From Syngnathus acus (Eukaryota > Chordata > Actinopteri > Syngnathiformes > Syngnathidae): a DNA stretch of 64,000 bases. How positions within the stretch are numbered: the stretch's first letter is position 1; each line of letters opens with the position of its first letter. The notes below the pieces were generated by a model. That model saw nothing but the letters and a program-made list of their open reading frames with translations. It had not been told where the DNA came from and searched no databases. Below, piece after piece: positions 44,447-58,389 of the stretch. The stretch spans positions 4,491,001 through 4,555,000 of the forward strand of contig NC_051096.1 of NCBI RefSeq assembly GCF_901709675.1, read 5' to 3'. The position numbers and the translations under genes are program-made.

Positions 44447-47400
44447 TAAAATGCATGCTCGATTGAGTTAAGGTCTGGGGATTGACAAAATGATTTTGGA
44501 AAAAAAAATCAAAAAATCATCCAAGTCAGATAGAGTTCAACTTGTCCTTGGGCTTGTTTATGCCGACTCTGTCAAACGTACACAAAGTGTGAGTGTTTAT
44601 GCGTGCGAGTGTGTGCATGCAGTTAATCTGTTCAACGCATTGTATATATTTATCCCGTGGGATGAATCCAGGCCATGCAACTGATGAGTCTTGGATTTAG
44701 CCTGATCAGTCTGGGTTGGAGGAAGGAAAGGAGGCAAAGTGAGGATGAGTCACTGTTATATCAACCACTGGCTAGCGGCTTAAACGGACGCATAAGCGCA
44801 ACAGGCTAACCCTGTTGACTCCACGCCGCTTTAATCTTCACAAGGGAAATGGTCCACGCCTGAGAACCAACCAGGGGGTTAATCAAGTAAAATGCAGCCT
44901 CATTAGCGGGGATACGGGGTGAAGACAATTAAAAGGCGTCATGAAAACAACAGATCACCCACAAATTAACCGCATCAACGGCACAGTCAAGATGACGCTT
45001 ACGGAAGATAAAACTGGAAGAGAAATAATCCGGGCATGAAAAGATCGAATGTCAGCAGGCCACGCCCACTTTTTGTGCTGTTTACAACTTGTTTGCCTTC
45101 GTCCTCTTCGGGAAGTCGCCACAACTTTTCCAGACTGGACATACTTCCCAGCATGCTTTGCGTTCCTCCAGTCCGGCACTGTTAGCTTTTTCATCAGGAA
45201 ATCATTGCTCACGGACTGACTAAAAAAAAAAAAGCAAGAAAACAGCCGTTTACCTTAATTTGCAAGCCTTTAAGGACTTTTAACTGCAGCGCCACTAGTG
45301 CGGAACCGTGCTTATACTGAGAATATGAGCTCATTGGAAGGTTTTATAGCTGCAGAGTCACTGTGGTCTTAAAGACCAGCTGTTGGCGTGCCTGTTAAAA
45401 CTGTTTACACCTGTCACTCATTCCGAGCGTGCACGTAAGAATATCCAGGAAGCAGCACTGCAAGCAACCTCAGAAAATCTCTAACTGATTATTTAAAAAC
45501 AAGCTTCGGAATTGCCGACTAAGCATTTCCTGTATCGTACCTGAGCGTATTTCATAAACAAGTTGTTTATCATTAACAGACTCCGCGAGGTGAGAGGAAG
45601 CCTCGATGACTTCGCAGAATGAGCACATTGATATGTTCACGGAAGCAATTATGTAAACGCCGTGGACTTGAGCAGAAGAAATGACAACCAACAGGCCTGA
45701 GGATGATTCACGTTATGTACAGCAATAGTCTGCTCCCTCAGATGACCTGCTTGGCCATGAAGAAACTCAAAACTGTTCATTTAAAAGTGCCGTACAGCAA
45801 AAAAACAGGAGATCCCATCCTGCCCTGGTGTGAGGCCTGTTGTTGTTTATTTTTTTAATCTTCAGTGACGTAACAGCACTCAGCAGCCATGGCTGTTTGT
45901 TTGACCTACTTTCTCTCTATCGGCTCTCATCATCTGGCATCGGAGGGGGAAATCCCATGGTTCCATGGAATGGGGTGTCACACCTGAGCCTGGTGATTCG
46001 TGGCGCTAAACGCCTCGAGACACGTGCAAATACGTCCCCGCCCGATCCCCAGCTTGGACGGCCGCTGACATGGATAGATATTCCCTCGGATGTCATTAGA
46101 CGACCTGATTCATCAACGCTTGTCAGTTGGAGATGCGTTCCAGCAGATGTATGCCCTCCAGCTAGAGTCACACTGTGTGCGTTTCTGGAGCCCACCTTTC
46201 CGGCCCGCTCAAAGGATTAAAAATCGGGGTCACAGTTGCCGGGGTGTGCAGAGGATTACAGCCTCCATCCATCTTTTTATCACCCAGCTCTCCATCATTG
46301 CTTACAGCTACTCGGGGATGATTTTGGGGGTGCGAGCGTTTCATGTGGTGAATGATGCCCGTCTGTTTTTTTTTTTGTGGAGGTAGATGATGGGGTGTGG
46401 CGGATTATGGAGGGAGGGAGGATAAAATGAGGATGGGGTTGTCATGGAAACCAGTCGTCGTGGAAACAGACCCCCCCCCCCCTTTCTAGACAAGGGTGGG
46501 CAAAATTGGCTCATGGAGCTTACTGCTGAGTGTGTGAATTTAAATGAGGCCACACCCATAACACTCGCACAATTAGTATGAGCAGCTAAACATTATTATA
46601 CCGAAAACGGCCGCTGATGTTTTTTTATTGATTTATTTTATTCCAACACCACAACCTCCGCTTTATGCTCAACCAACAGCTCCAAAAGCGTATTATCTCC
46701 ATCACATGTCAATGCTGCAAGAGCATACGAGGTGAATCCAGTATGCGTGCGCCGACCCTCGTCCCGGTGAGTCATAGCGGCGTCCCGCTTATAGAACAGC
46801 CTGTTTCTGCTGCCTGAGTGGTTGCCTAGGGAGTCATGTGCCTATACAATGCGTCCTCGATTCAACTCCTCTCAACTAAGTCACTTCAGATGAATCCCAG
46901 CGTCGAGACAAAAAAACATGCTTTCAAGACTCGTCGGAAGATATTGTCAATCCTCTTTTATCTATTTTTTCTCTCCTTACTTTATAGGTTTGTTTTGATT
47001 TTGAAATGGACTGTATCTGGAGAGCATCACAAGGCAATCCAATAAAAATAGCAAAAGTGTTCCGCCTCTCCTCGTGTAGCTTCAAATCCATCATGTTCAG
47101 CCACACCAAGTCAGCATGCATATATCTTGTTTTGTTTCCATTGGCTGTGGACTGATGTAAACTCAACTGTCCCCATTTCCCCTTCCCATGCCTCCCTCCT
47201 TCCCGTCTTCTGCTTCACAACACTCCTCCCCTCATCACGTTGCCCCAACCACACTTTCCCTCCTGATCCACACCCTTTTTTCACAGCCAACATCCTTCCT
47301 CTGCTTTTTATTGTCTTTCCAATCTTCTTTCTCGGCCACCACCCCTCCCTGGAACATCAGAATTGACTTTAGGTGAGGTTCCCAAAGGATGGGGGTGACG

Positions 47401-48206
47401 TGGGGTGACATTATTAACCAAAACAAAGTGGTGAGGGGAGCAGAAAGTCAGGTGGAGGGGAAAAAAAAGGGAAAACGGGGTCAGAGAGCTTGAATGAACC
47501 ATATTGAGGAAAAAAAAGTGGGTGGGGTGCTTTGCGATAGTTTCCACTGTGGAAGCAAAGTCTGCATCCACTCACATGCTCCCATGGGGATGAGCAAGAC
47601 TGTGCCCCCCCTCACCGTCTGCCTCTGAATGTTTCGTGCTGATAAAGTGTTTGTGTCCAAAACAGCAGTGAGATAAAGCTGCAGCGCGAATCATCAGTAG
47701 ACTTTGTGCTGCTTGAGTTTTATATGCGTGTTTGCTCATTTCATACTTGATAGAGATGAAGTGGCTGTTGAAACTGTGCGGCGGGCGGCACTCTTTCTTA
47801 TCACAGCAATGCATTAACTCCGTTTTGTGTGTTTGTGTCTCACCGTGTTGTATTTACGACTGCACGCTACTTGCACCCGGGTGTTTGAAGTCATTATGAG
47901 TCAGAGATACTCGGTCAAGGTGACTCTGCACACTCAGCATATTTCCAACAGCATGCATGTGGATTTATATATTGCATTATGTATGTATTCCAATGTGAAC
48001 AATACGTCTTTTGTATAGCTGCTCCATTATGCATGTTGTCTATTATGCATAATTTTTTTTCTTGTCTCCAACTTATATTTACATTTGTGCATGTGTGTTT
48101 TAAGTTCTTTCCGCTCACTCTCTCCTACATAGGTAACAGTTTCAAGAATGTATGTTGAGCAACAGGAATAAAATCACACCTAGATGAAGATTTTTTTTTT
48201 TTTAAA
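44447..48206. other. Gene desert
   Basis: No exon supported. An X-box-like site lies at 46438-46451 (listed). The interval is otherwise AT-rich with short simple repeats. Confidence 0.4.
46438..46451. promoter_or_regulatory. RFX X-box-like site
   Basis: GTTGTCATGGAAAC keeps both half-sites with one deviation in each. A related half-site TCGTGGAAAC follows within about 7 bp, at 46458-46467. Confidence 0.35.
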
Positions 48207-48599
48207 TACCGTATTTTCCGCACTATAAGGCGCACTGGATTATAAGGCGCACCTTCAATGAATGGCCCATTTTAAAACTTTGTTCATATATAAGGCGCAC
48301 TGGATCATAAGGCGCATAGAATGAATAACTCAACGTTGCTCAAACGTTAATGCAATCACAATATACTAACACTCGAAATAGTGAAAACAATAACAATATA
48401 TCAATAACTCGCCGTTGCTCAAACGTTAATATCACACAACACACAAAATAAACGCGTAAAGCTTACTTTAATAAATTAGTCCTCATCCACGAATCCATAT
48501 TGGTCCATATAGAAGGCGGACTGGATTATAAGGCGCACTGTCGGCTTTTGAGAAAATTTGAAGTTTTTAGGTGCGCCTTATAGTGCGGAAAATACGGTA
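48207..48599. mobile_element. MITE copy C, same termini, different interior
   Basis: TACCGTATTTTCCGCACTAT at the left and its inverse at the right, with 393 bp between the outer ends. The terminal approximately 100 bp on each side match copies A and B. The middle (48310-48490) instead has a direct duplication around CTCAAACGTTAAT. This is a distinct subfamily sharing only the mobile ends. Confidence 0.8.
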
Positions 48600-51500
48600 T
48601 CTATAATTTTTATAAATACATAACATGGAGGCAGAGTTAATCCTTAGATGAAGTTTTTGTGGCATATTTTCTTCCAAAACTCAAGTGATCTGATTTTAGT
48701 GACTTTTGACTTTTACACGGCGGCTCCAGAATGTTAACGTTGCTCCTGTTAAGATATTTATGGGCAGTTTTGAATTTATATTTAGAACCTATATATCGCA
48801 GCCATCTGGTTGTCACTTGTCAAACTACAGAGACCGACCCCGAAGTTGCCTGTCTAGGCCTTGTCACGTGGGTTTCCCATTCTGGGTTAGACCCCGATTT
48901 GAACTCCCCGTGCTCCACATTAGCAAAAAAATATCACGGCCAAAGAAATAAATTATGTAGAAGGGGTTTTGAGAAAAAATGAAAACATCAAACAAATAAA
49001 AAAAAAAGAGAGAACTGCTCCACCCCTCCCAACCCCGCCGCTACCTTTTCACACACATAAAACGTATTAGTCCTTTGACCAGCCAACTGCAGACTCGATC
49101 AGAACAGATTAGTCTGGAAAAGGATGAGAGCAACTAGGACAGGGAAGGAGTTGTTTGGCTCACGATGACTCCAAATTACAATTGAAGGTAACTGACATCC
49201 AGTTTGACAGTGAGTAGGTGTCTGAGTGAAACCGGTTTCCTCGCAGTCTGTCATGGATTATTGGATTAACTGTCGAGTTTATGCATGATGAGAGTTGAAT
49301 GTGTTCACTTTTACTTACTTGATATATTGGTGCATGTACTTAAGCGCGATAGGCCTGAGGACTAAAAAAAATAAATAAGGTTTTCGCTCAAGATGAATGT
49401 TTTAGTGTCAAGATTAGTCAAAGGTTTTTTGGGGGGGGGTTAAAGCATCCTTGAGTACATCAATAAATCAAGTCTATCTTATATAGATGCTCGAAATAAC
49501 CACATTAAAAGTAGCCGGGTTGCATTAAACTACTGTAGAAGATTAAGGGAAGACTGCCAATAGAGGGTCTTTTCGAAAACCTGACACCAAGCACACTGAT
49601 TTAGAACATAGTGGCGACGTCTGTTTCCCATTTTCAACCACCACTTTCACTTTTCCAACAGTAAACTGTAGTTTTAAAACCACAATCTGTACCCCCAAAA
49701 TATGATGGCTTTAATATTTTGGAAGTTCATAGGATTTGTTATTGGAGCAAAACATCCATCTTGATGTCTGATGAAATAAAAAATAAAAAAATGGAGTGAT
49801 GCATAAATAATTCAAAATCCTTTATTTTTTTCTTTTCACATTGAACACAGATTAACACGGTAGACTTGAGCCTCCCGAGTAGCAATTAACAGTTGCCAGC
49901 ATTGCTAACAATCACTTTAACCGGAGCCCAATGAGAGCACTCGCACCTCTTAAGTGTCTCTCCAGCCATGTAACGAGCTCTGTTCATTAGCCAACAGCCA
50001 CCGTGCTAATTATACCAGGGCAGTGGCGAGGGGAGCTTGTCCAGAAACTTACTTTGTCCAACACGGGGGTCACAAACTAGACCATCTGTAGTCTCAAAGG
50101 GCGACACAACGAGCCCTCAGGCCTGTTTAATTAAAGTAGTTCGCCAATTATCCCCAAAATAATCACAAAAACTATTTTTATTATTTTATTTTGCTGTATC
50201 TTCTGCTAATATTCTTGAAAACTGCATGTAAGGATTATAGACTGCTCTCAGAGGCCTCTTGAGGACAACTCTTTGAATATCAATAAGGTCAATGTGTGAC
50301 ATTAGCAGGACACGAGGACCTTGACATTTGCCAAACCTTTCCTTTTTGTATAAATAAAGGATACTTTACAAAGTAATCTGATAAATCCAAACCGGTTTCA
50401 TATGTCGAGGCATTAAAAATTTTTTTGGGGTGACCCACTGAGCTCTATCTTAAGTCCCCTTATCTTCTGGTTTGGGGTAGTTTGTAGCTCTCTTGAAAAT
50501 AAAAAGGTACATTTTAGTTTGTCCTACTTCTATCTTGTTCCAAGTAACAGTCTGACTGCCACATATATAAAAAAACAAACAAACAAAAACTCCATCGTCT
50601 GTCCATTTTCCTTTAACCCAGATGTGTGTGCCACCGTGTCCGCATGCACATGTGTTTTTTATTTGCTTGTGTGTAATGCGAAGAGACAGCTCAATCTGCT
50701 CCCTCTAATTGCGGGGATACCGAGGCCCCGGGAATAAGACACATCTTATTTCCTGTGACATGGCTGTAACTTCCTGTTGGCCACTTTCCATGGATACCGA
50801 CCCCCACCCCTCCCTATCCCTCTCCGTTTCTTGATTAGCTGATGTAAGTGTGTGAGCTTTTGAGAAAGCGTCAGTTCCTGATAGCTTGGCTGAAAACTTG
50901 ATTATAATGACTAGACTCGGATAGTATCACCGGAAGGGGTGTGTGCGCGCAGGTGTGACTGTGGGAGTGAGAAAAGTGTGTGTAGGGTTGTGTGTCGGTT
51001 GTGCTAGTACGACAATTGAGAATTCTGCAGCAGCTTAAGGATATCGACCCTTTAGAAATTATTAGACAACTATTGTCCTTCAATGTATTAAAATAAAAAT
51101 GTGTGGACATATTTCCAGGGAAAAAGCTCTCCGGGGTTTAGAATGGTGAAACCATTTTGAGTTATCTCTCTCCCCCCCACACACACACTCCCCCCTCCCA
51201 GTTAAAGCACATCTCCACCTTGTTATCACCCCGCAAAGCCAAAAAGCTGTGTTACCATGGCGATAGCTTCCCCGTTGGAAACCGAAAATGTGCGACTTGG
51301 AGGTGCCACAGTCATTTCCATAGCTGCCTGAGCTTGACGCCATCATTCACAACTCGGAGAGCCGCACCTGCATCCCGGCGTCATTATCGAGGCATGCCCT
51401 TTACAAACGGCACGTTTTAATTCATTAATTCGGGAGGCCGAGCAGTGAATCTGCACTCTTAATAAGCAGTTAGGCATTAATGAAGACTATCAAAGCGCCG

Positions 51501-52028
51501 TCCGGAGACTATTTTCATCAGCACCGTGAAAAAAGTCTCATTTGCCTCCGTGGCGCTGTCCAGAGGTGTGACAGCTTTGTTTCGTACATTAAATGAGACA
51601 AAATGTCACATGAAAGTCGTAACGGGGACACATCACAGCAGAATATGATGCAAATAAGAGCAGTCAAGGATGGAAGGATTGTAAATGAATGTCCTTGTTG
51701 CCGGCAGTAAAATGCAGAATGGCAGCCATGCAGAAATCACTACAGGACGGTTAACGAGGGAAATAATAAACGGCATATAAAATGATGTCACCAAGGAGAA
51801 GTGTGCTCGTAACATTGAGGCTTTCCTTAACAATTCACCAATATACAGTATTGTCAGAATCAATTGTTTATAAATTATTGCTAAAAAATACAATAATAAT
51901 TACCAGTAATTTAACAAATATTTAATATCAATAATAATAAATATGACATATGTAGCATATGTGTGTTGAATGAATTAAAAATTAAATATTGGCCTTATAT
52001 GTGAATGTCTTTTTTTGTCTCAATCTGC
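48600..52028. other. Gene desert
   Basis: No exon supported. An X-box-like site is at 51251-51264 (listed). 51415-51620 is dense in ATTA/TTAATT cores and CATTTGC-like motifs and reads like a candidate conserved non-coding element. That is by eye only. Confidence 0.4.
51251..51264. promoter_or_regulatory. RFX X-box-like site
   Basis: GTTACCATGGCGAT has an ideal left half-site and a right half with one deviation. Confidence 0.35.
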
Positions 52029-52090
52029 CCTGTGATTGGCTGGCGACCAATCCACATAGCACCCTGCCTCTCGCCCCAAAGTCAATTTAG
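52029..52090 (+). repeat. Fragment of a dispersed fish repeat
   Basis: CCTGTGATTGGCTGGCGACC, then CACCCTGCCTCTCGCCC. This string is familiar from the non-tRNA body of very common fish SINE-like repeats. About 62 bp remain and neither end can be defined. Confidence 0.55.
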
Positions 52091-52479
52091 TTCTGATCGG
52101 ATGCTTGCACTTGAGCTTTCCTCTAAAAGAGCTGATTTTCCTCTATCCCCTCTTTTCAGAATGAGAATTTCCTGCTGCTTTAAATGGTGTCTTACAAACA
52201 CCATCTGCCCACACCCCAGTCGACTCCGTATACATGAATAGTGAACATCAATTAACTCGTCTCAAGTGTTCTCATATCGGAAATCGCGCGGTCACTCCCA
52301 GGAAGTGTGTTTGTGCAGGTGGGGGAAAGTGGGCTTCATTAAAGCTGTGTTGGATCTACATTTTTTTTTTTTTAGGGGTGCAAATTTATTTCTGGGGAAC
52401 ACATGGCACCCCTGACATCAGACGCACTGGCTGAGTAATTAAAACAAGCTTGTTCATGCCTGGCCTCTCATAGAGCCTG

Positions 52480-52604
52480 AAATATAATATAATTAATATA
52501 ATATAATATCTAATATAATATAATATAATATCTATAATATAATATAATATAATATAATTAATATAATATAATATAATTGATATAACATAACAGCAATATA
52601 ATAG
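52480..52604. repeat. AATAT-type simple repeat
   Basis: Imperfect tandem AATAT/TAATA units interrupted by ATTAAT and ATCTAT. The stretch is about 125 bp and almost free of G and C. Confidence 0.85.
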
Positions 52605-54260
52605 AAAGAAAAAAATAAAATAATGAATATGCAGTGATAGCGATATGGAGATGATAACAAAAGAGATGCCACTGCTGAGGGTGTAGTTTAAAAACTTTTC
52701 CCCAGTCATATCTGGAGCTTACATGGCAGTAAAGGGTCTAAACGCCCGAGGCTAAATGTTTCGAATCCATTCTATAAGTGACTTAAAACATCCACGGGCC
52801 TTATCACTAGAGTCCATATGTCTTAACGTGTGCATGTGTGTTCACGGCACCACACCTACACATTCCAACCTGAGACATCCATAAACGGCGGAAGTCATGC
52901 CAGGGATTAGAGAATGGTATTCCCAAATCCCAGACACGGATGGCTCGGTCCACCAATCACACGGCAGGCAGCGCTAGCCTCCCGGTGAGCCATGCAGGGG
53001 AATCCTGGAACAATACCAGTCGAGGCTCTGCCTCCAGGGGAAAAGGAATCTTGGTGTTGTGGTATTTAGCTCCCCACCCCGTACAAAAAAATAGTCGATT
53101 TGAGAGGAAAAATACATTTCATAGAGGATTGCGTTTGAGTTCTACCGCTGTCACGTCAATTTAACTTGAACGCCCACACATGCATGATGCAAAGACCCGT
53201 TTCAACGCCGCTCTTCCAAAGTATGCTGAAGATTGTTTTTCTACTTGTCAAATTGGAATAGAATTGTCCAAAATGCATGTGGGATTGAAATCCATTCTAT
53301 TCTGATGCATGTTACATTTTATCAGTATCAATATTGCCGTTTATTTTTTGTTTTTGGTAGAAAGTAGCGGCTCCAGTTATGTTTCTCTTTTCTTCAGTGT
53401 AGTTACTGACTTTCACTACCTTTGGAAAAACGAGCGAGTGATGCTATCCCGATAACAGCATACGTCTCCAGCCTGTCGATACTCGCCAATACCCGAGGAA
53501 AAAAAAAAAAAAAAGGGTAAACCTGGAAACTAGAAGGCCTGCGGTGTTACAGTAATGAGGTCACAACCTCATACATATTGAACATATCATTTCCAGCAGC
53601 ACTATTTTTTTTTTAAATCTTACCCGATATCCTTGACCCCGCACGTTTGCCCCGATGCTTATCTTTGGCTCCTTTGGGTTAAAATAAAGTCGAACTATTT
53701 TTTTTTCGTGTTGTTGTTTTGGGGGGCCAAGTGTATAAAGCAAAGCCGGGTTGGTGTTTTATGAGAATCATTGATCGCGAGGGAGGGGGTGCGCATTGAT
53801 GAGCCGAGGCGAGGCGGCGTTGTGAATGAAGCAGGATATAGTTGGCGACCCAGGGGGAATCACAACATACTCCGGTCTGATCTCCTGCAAAGCTGTTTGG
53901 AACCCAATGCTGTCCGCCTTGATAAATGTACTCCATCGCTCTCTCCTCTTTCACTCTGTTTTCTGTGCCTGATGAATGCAGAGAGAATCAATAAATCTAT
54001 TCCCCTGCTGGATACCTGATAAAATTTACAAGGACAAGCTTAATAAATTACTAATGGGGTGGCCAATTAGTGTGCTTGTCTATGGAGTGTGTGTGTGTGT
54101 GTTTGCGTGTTTGGATTTGATTTTAAAGTCCTGCCTGGTCATTTGTATGTGCACACGTGTCCGCATTTCCACTACTGACTTAAGTTCAACATTTCTATAC
54201 TCACATCAACTAATGTGAGCAAAAATGTGATCCTCATGAATTTTTTTTTTACCTTTAAAG
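52605..54260. other. Gene desert
   Basis: No exon, RNA gene or classified repeat is supported. Poly-A at 53500-53514. Confidence 0.4.
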
Positions 54261-54581
54261 CACAGGTGTCAAACTCAAGGCTCGGGGGCCAGATACGGCC
54301 CACCACATCATTTTATGTGGCCCGCAAAGACAAATTGGGCATCAAATTCGTGTGTCATTACTAGAATTGCAAATTGTCATTTTTTTTTTTTTAAATATTT
54401 GACCAGTTTTTACTCGTCTGATTTGAAAACGAGTTTTTTGTCAGTTTGTTTTTGTAGCTTATACTGTATATAATAAGAGGTGCTCATACATTGATTTGGG
54501 TTGACAGTCTTAATGGCCCTTTCCGAAAGAAACTATGACTACAATGCGGCCCGTGGAAAAAAAAGAGTTTGACACCCCCTG
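54261..54581. mobile_element. hAT-like MITE with 8-bp target duplication CTTTAAAG
   Basis: The left end CACAGGTGTCAAACTC and right end GAGTTTGACACCCCCTG form terminal inverted repeats. The exact 8-mer CTTTAAAG flanks both sides (54253-54260 and 54582-54589). The body contains GGGGGCCAGATACGGCCCAC and GCGGCCCGTGG, typical of the abundant fish element of this kind. Non-coding, 321 bp. The 8-bp duplication supports the hAT superfamily. Confidence 0.88.
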
Positions 54582-57500
54582 CTTTAAAGTAATCATAGCT
54601 TCAAATATAAAAATGTCTTTATGCAAAGATGTGACCTTACTTTCAATGTTGATTAGGCCTCCGAATGACATTGGCAAACGTCCTTTTAATACGAAGGTGA
54701 CTGCTCGAGACGCTCGTCATACCTTTTCTCTCTTGCCCCCCTTATGTCATCTTTTAAAGATGCTTTTACTCAAAAGAAAACTCTGCGTCCTCTCCACAGA
54801 CAAGACTGTAATTATTCGACATTTGCATGATAAGTATGTCTCCCCATGTACTCATTTATGTATGCATGTATGTACTGTGCTTAAATGCACATTAGCCCCA
54901 GTCTGGCACGAGCGCTCTTCTTTTATCTCTCTTTAAAAGACAGGAAGAGACAGGTTTTTTTTTTTTTGATGCAGAGTCTGATTCGGCGTCTCTCTGCTCT
55001 CCATGTGAGTGTTTATCATTAGCCACTGTCAGGCAAGAGAGCTTTGAAGTGGAGTCAGGGATTCGCCCACGATGTGGAATGCTTATGACACTTTGGTGCT
55101 GTTTGTGTTTTTTCCGCGTACATTTTGCGCGCTTTCCCGTCAGGAAATTTCTTTCGACTCTCATTTGTGATATTTGGGTGAATGGCACTTTAAAGCATCC
55201 CTCATCACTTAACTCGGATGTGTGCCATTTGCAATAATAAACAAGAAATCTTTATTTTTTCCTTTTAATTTAATACTTCTAGAGAGCTAGGGAGTTTTTC
55301 CTCAAGAACGCTGTTAGCCGCTGCCCAGGCTTCACTGAGTCGGCTGATCGAAAGATGCAAAGATAGCGTGCGGGAAAAAATCCGAACAGCGTAAACGAGT
55401 GTGGCGAATGTGTACGCCTTGTGATATGCCTTGCATGTACAGTATCTATACGATGCGCCCCAAAAGGTTCACGAGCCGTTAAGCATACGCAAAGGCAAGC
55501 AGACAGAGAAACGATTTCACTTGCGTCCGACCTCCCAAGGCCTCATTAGCTTTGGAATAAGTATGCGAGCAGCGAAGCGGAACCGGCATGCATAGTGAAC
55601 GGGAGCACAGCGGCCCCGACGTCAACACGTGATTGGCCTGGAAGCTCGTCTCGTTGGGGCGTTCAGGTGCGCCGTGTAACAGAGCGACGTTTATCTTATC
55701 AATTATGGATCACATTTATGAAGTCTCCACGTAGGTTTGAACATCTCCCTTGCATTTGAACACTATTTTCTGGACCGTCCATCCATCAATCCTGGTGCAC
55801 CTTTGAGTCAGAAAAATACGGTAAAAGTTACTCAGCCAGATGTTCGACTGTTCCTGGCACGGTGCACCAATAAAACATTGGAAGGGCGAGTGTGATCCTG
55901 TTCCTGAGGTTTTTTTATTGCAGTCGGTTCCCAAACAGATCTCCGTTTATTTCTGGAAGGAGATGATTCGTCTCATGTGCGGGAAAAGTGTGGTGTCGTC
56001 AAACCCGAAGAAAAGTGATGTTAATGGATGAAGTCTTTGCTTAGTAATTTGAGCATATTATCAACAATGGAAGGGTGTTATTATCCACGGTTTGATCTTG
56101 AAGCAAACTCAGCACTTTTCTTAACCACTTTGGTCCTGCTGGCTTTCCATAAGATACAAACAATTGCATAATTCCCATAGATGTATCGGGGGCCTGTATT
56201 TGTGGCATTTCTTAATCCCACATTTTCTCCCTTTAGCATCTTTGGGTCTTTGGAAAGATGTTATATAAATATTTTCAAGTACAAACAGTGAGCCAGGAGG
56301 TTTGGCATTTTTACCAACAAGTTCCGTTTAGTTTTCATAACTTCATTCACACTCAAGATAGACATACCTGACACCTGACAAATCAATCTCGACTTCTTCC
56401 GTCGCGCTTGGCCAATGTTACGCAATCCAGCGCAAATCATTGAAGTTGTCGGCACTCATCGACAGGAATGACATGACGGTGAGCAAAAGTGAAAGAGCGG
56501 ACGGGTCAGATGGCAAATCCGATCAATCGGAAAGATCCTCACTGTCTAAACGAGTCGACCGTCTGCACCGCTATCACCGACTGACAGTCTTGATAACCAT
56601 CCTAATAACAGGATGGCCGGTTAATAAAGCATACTATAAATTATTACCTCCATCATTAATCCATCTGAGTGTTAATAGCCAACACGGCCACACGTGCTTT
56701 TTGATTAATGCCGCTCACAAAAATAGAACCAAACGATTCCGTCGGAAAATGGCGGTTCACCTGGAAGACTTTGCTAGCGAAATGAAATATTTGCTCTCAA
56801 ATCTGTGTAATCCCCCCGCGGCGGATTTTACATGGAGCCTGCTTTGTCATTAGCTCTGTTTTGACCAGATTGCATCGTGTCCACCAATTTCATTTGGGAA
56901 ATCTAACTCCATACGGCACATAGCCTCCTCGTGGGGGTGCTGGAGGCTGTGCCTGTTAGAGTGTGGATGATGACAGAGCTGATTCAGACTTTATAAATAA
57001 TAGACTGATACCGGAGGTATCACCTGATGAATATTGCATTTTCATTTCTGCTGCTCGCCCGGCCTGCCTCTCTCTCGCTTTTCATTTTTATTCATATGAA
57101 CCGGTAAAACTATCCGCCGATCCACTTTGACAGTGTTTTACGGCTTGCATTAAAAAAAAATACTCACAGGAATATATATATTGTTTATCCTCTGCAAAAA
57201 ACACGAATATTACTTGTGAAAGCCTTCTTTGTTTTTGTTTTTTTGATAACTGTGTTATACTGCCCCCAGTGGCCAAGTAATAGTGTTAATTTCCTTATTA
57301 GTAAATATTTTGCTTTCAACTTTTTCGTTGAGCCTTTCAAATTTGGCAAGGGAACTGAGAATATTCCGCACGGTGCAAAGTATTTGCCTCCTGCTGGGAA
57401 GTGTTGTGCGAACGGGCGGTAAAAAAAACCAGAATAAATTAACACCTTCAACAGATTATTATAGAGGAAGGTGTTTGCTAGAGTGGCACCGACGAACATG

Positions 57501-58375
57501 TGTGGACTCGTATCACTCCCTATTTACCTGCAAGCCTCTCTTCTCTCTCTGCATATTATTAATTTTATAGACTTGTATATTTTTTTTTATGAGAATATGA
57601 GGTCTCCATTCGTGAATATCACAGCAGTAGAAACATCTTGTGAGGTACGACGAGGAAGAAAAGTGAGAATCTTAATCATCCAATCAGGAGGAAGATTAGA
57701 GGGCTGGTTGGTGTGGTAGAGCAATTTAGGGAGAGGAAAAATATTGTTTTTTTCCTTTCGGTTAGCAACACAGCAGCCAATCACAAATCCAGACATGGAG
57801 CAAAACAACTTTATTCACCAATGACCCTGACTGGGTTCGTTTGTGAGTGGGTGTGGAAGTATAGAGGAGAATCAGAAGGGGAGGGGTGGAGAGGAGAGGC
57901 AAATCTGCCCGTGTGAGGGATTTTTTGGCAGCTACCCAATCTGTGTTTGTTACAAAATGAGCAGAGGGTTTATTTTAATTTGACATGGTGAGCAATTCTG
58001 GAGTGTGCCGCTCTCTGTGCAAGCATTAGGCCCCGTCGTGCGTGGCCATGCACACACACACTTTAGTGGAGTGTGCATCTTTTTGTGTGCGAAGGAGTTT
58101 GAGTGACAGCTCTGACCTTTTCAATATGCCTGTTAAACCTGAGCTCTTGTCCCAGCGCAGACGTGCTTGTGTCAACTCCCGCATTACTACATGAAGGTCA
58201 AACTCTATCTCCAACACACACGTCACATTGTTTCCCTCTCCTGTAAAAAAAAAAAAAAAAAAAATGTGCTCTTTGCCCCTACTAGCATGTCGTCGCTGCT
58301 GTCCTACCAGGCAATAATTGTGGATTTAGTCCCATCATATATATATATTTTTTCCCTTCATTTGCGTTTTCTGTT

Positions 58376-58389
58376 GTTGCCGTGGTCAC
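58376..58389. promoter_or_regulatory. RFX X-box-like site
   Basis: GTTGCCGTGGTCAC has an ideal left half-site and a partly conserved right half. Confidence 0.35.

Noticed and set aside
46090-46386. Coding gene in the desert
   Set aside because: A 98-codon frame without family similarity, splice context or codon bias. This applies to all other desert frames too.
48822-48912. tRNA-derived SINE on the minus strand
   Set aside because: GTTCAAATC resembles a B box, but no convincing A box, 3' tail or target duplication could be found.
55801-55817. Solo terminus of the CCGTATTTTCC MITE family
   Set aside because: GAAAAATACGGTA matches only the outermost bases; no partner end or internal sequence is present, so it may be chance.
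57258-57276. CTCF site (CTGCCCCCAGTGGCC)
   Set aside because: It resembles the core but also a common fish repeat string. Too weak to call without a matrix score.
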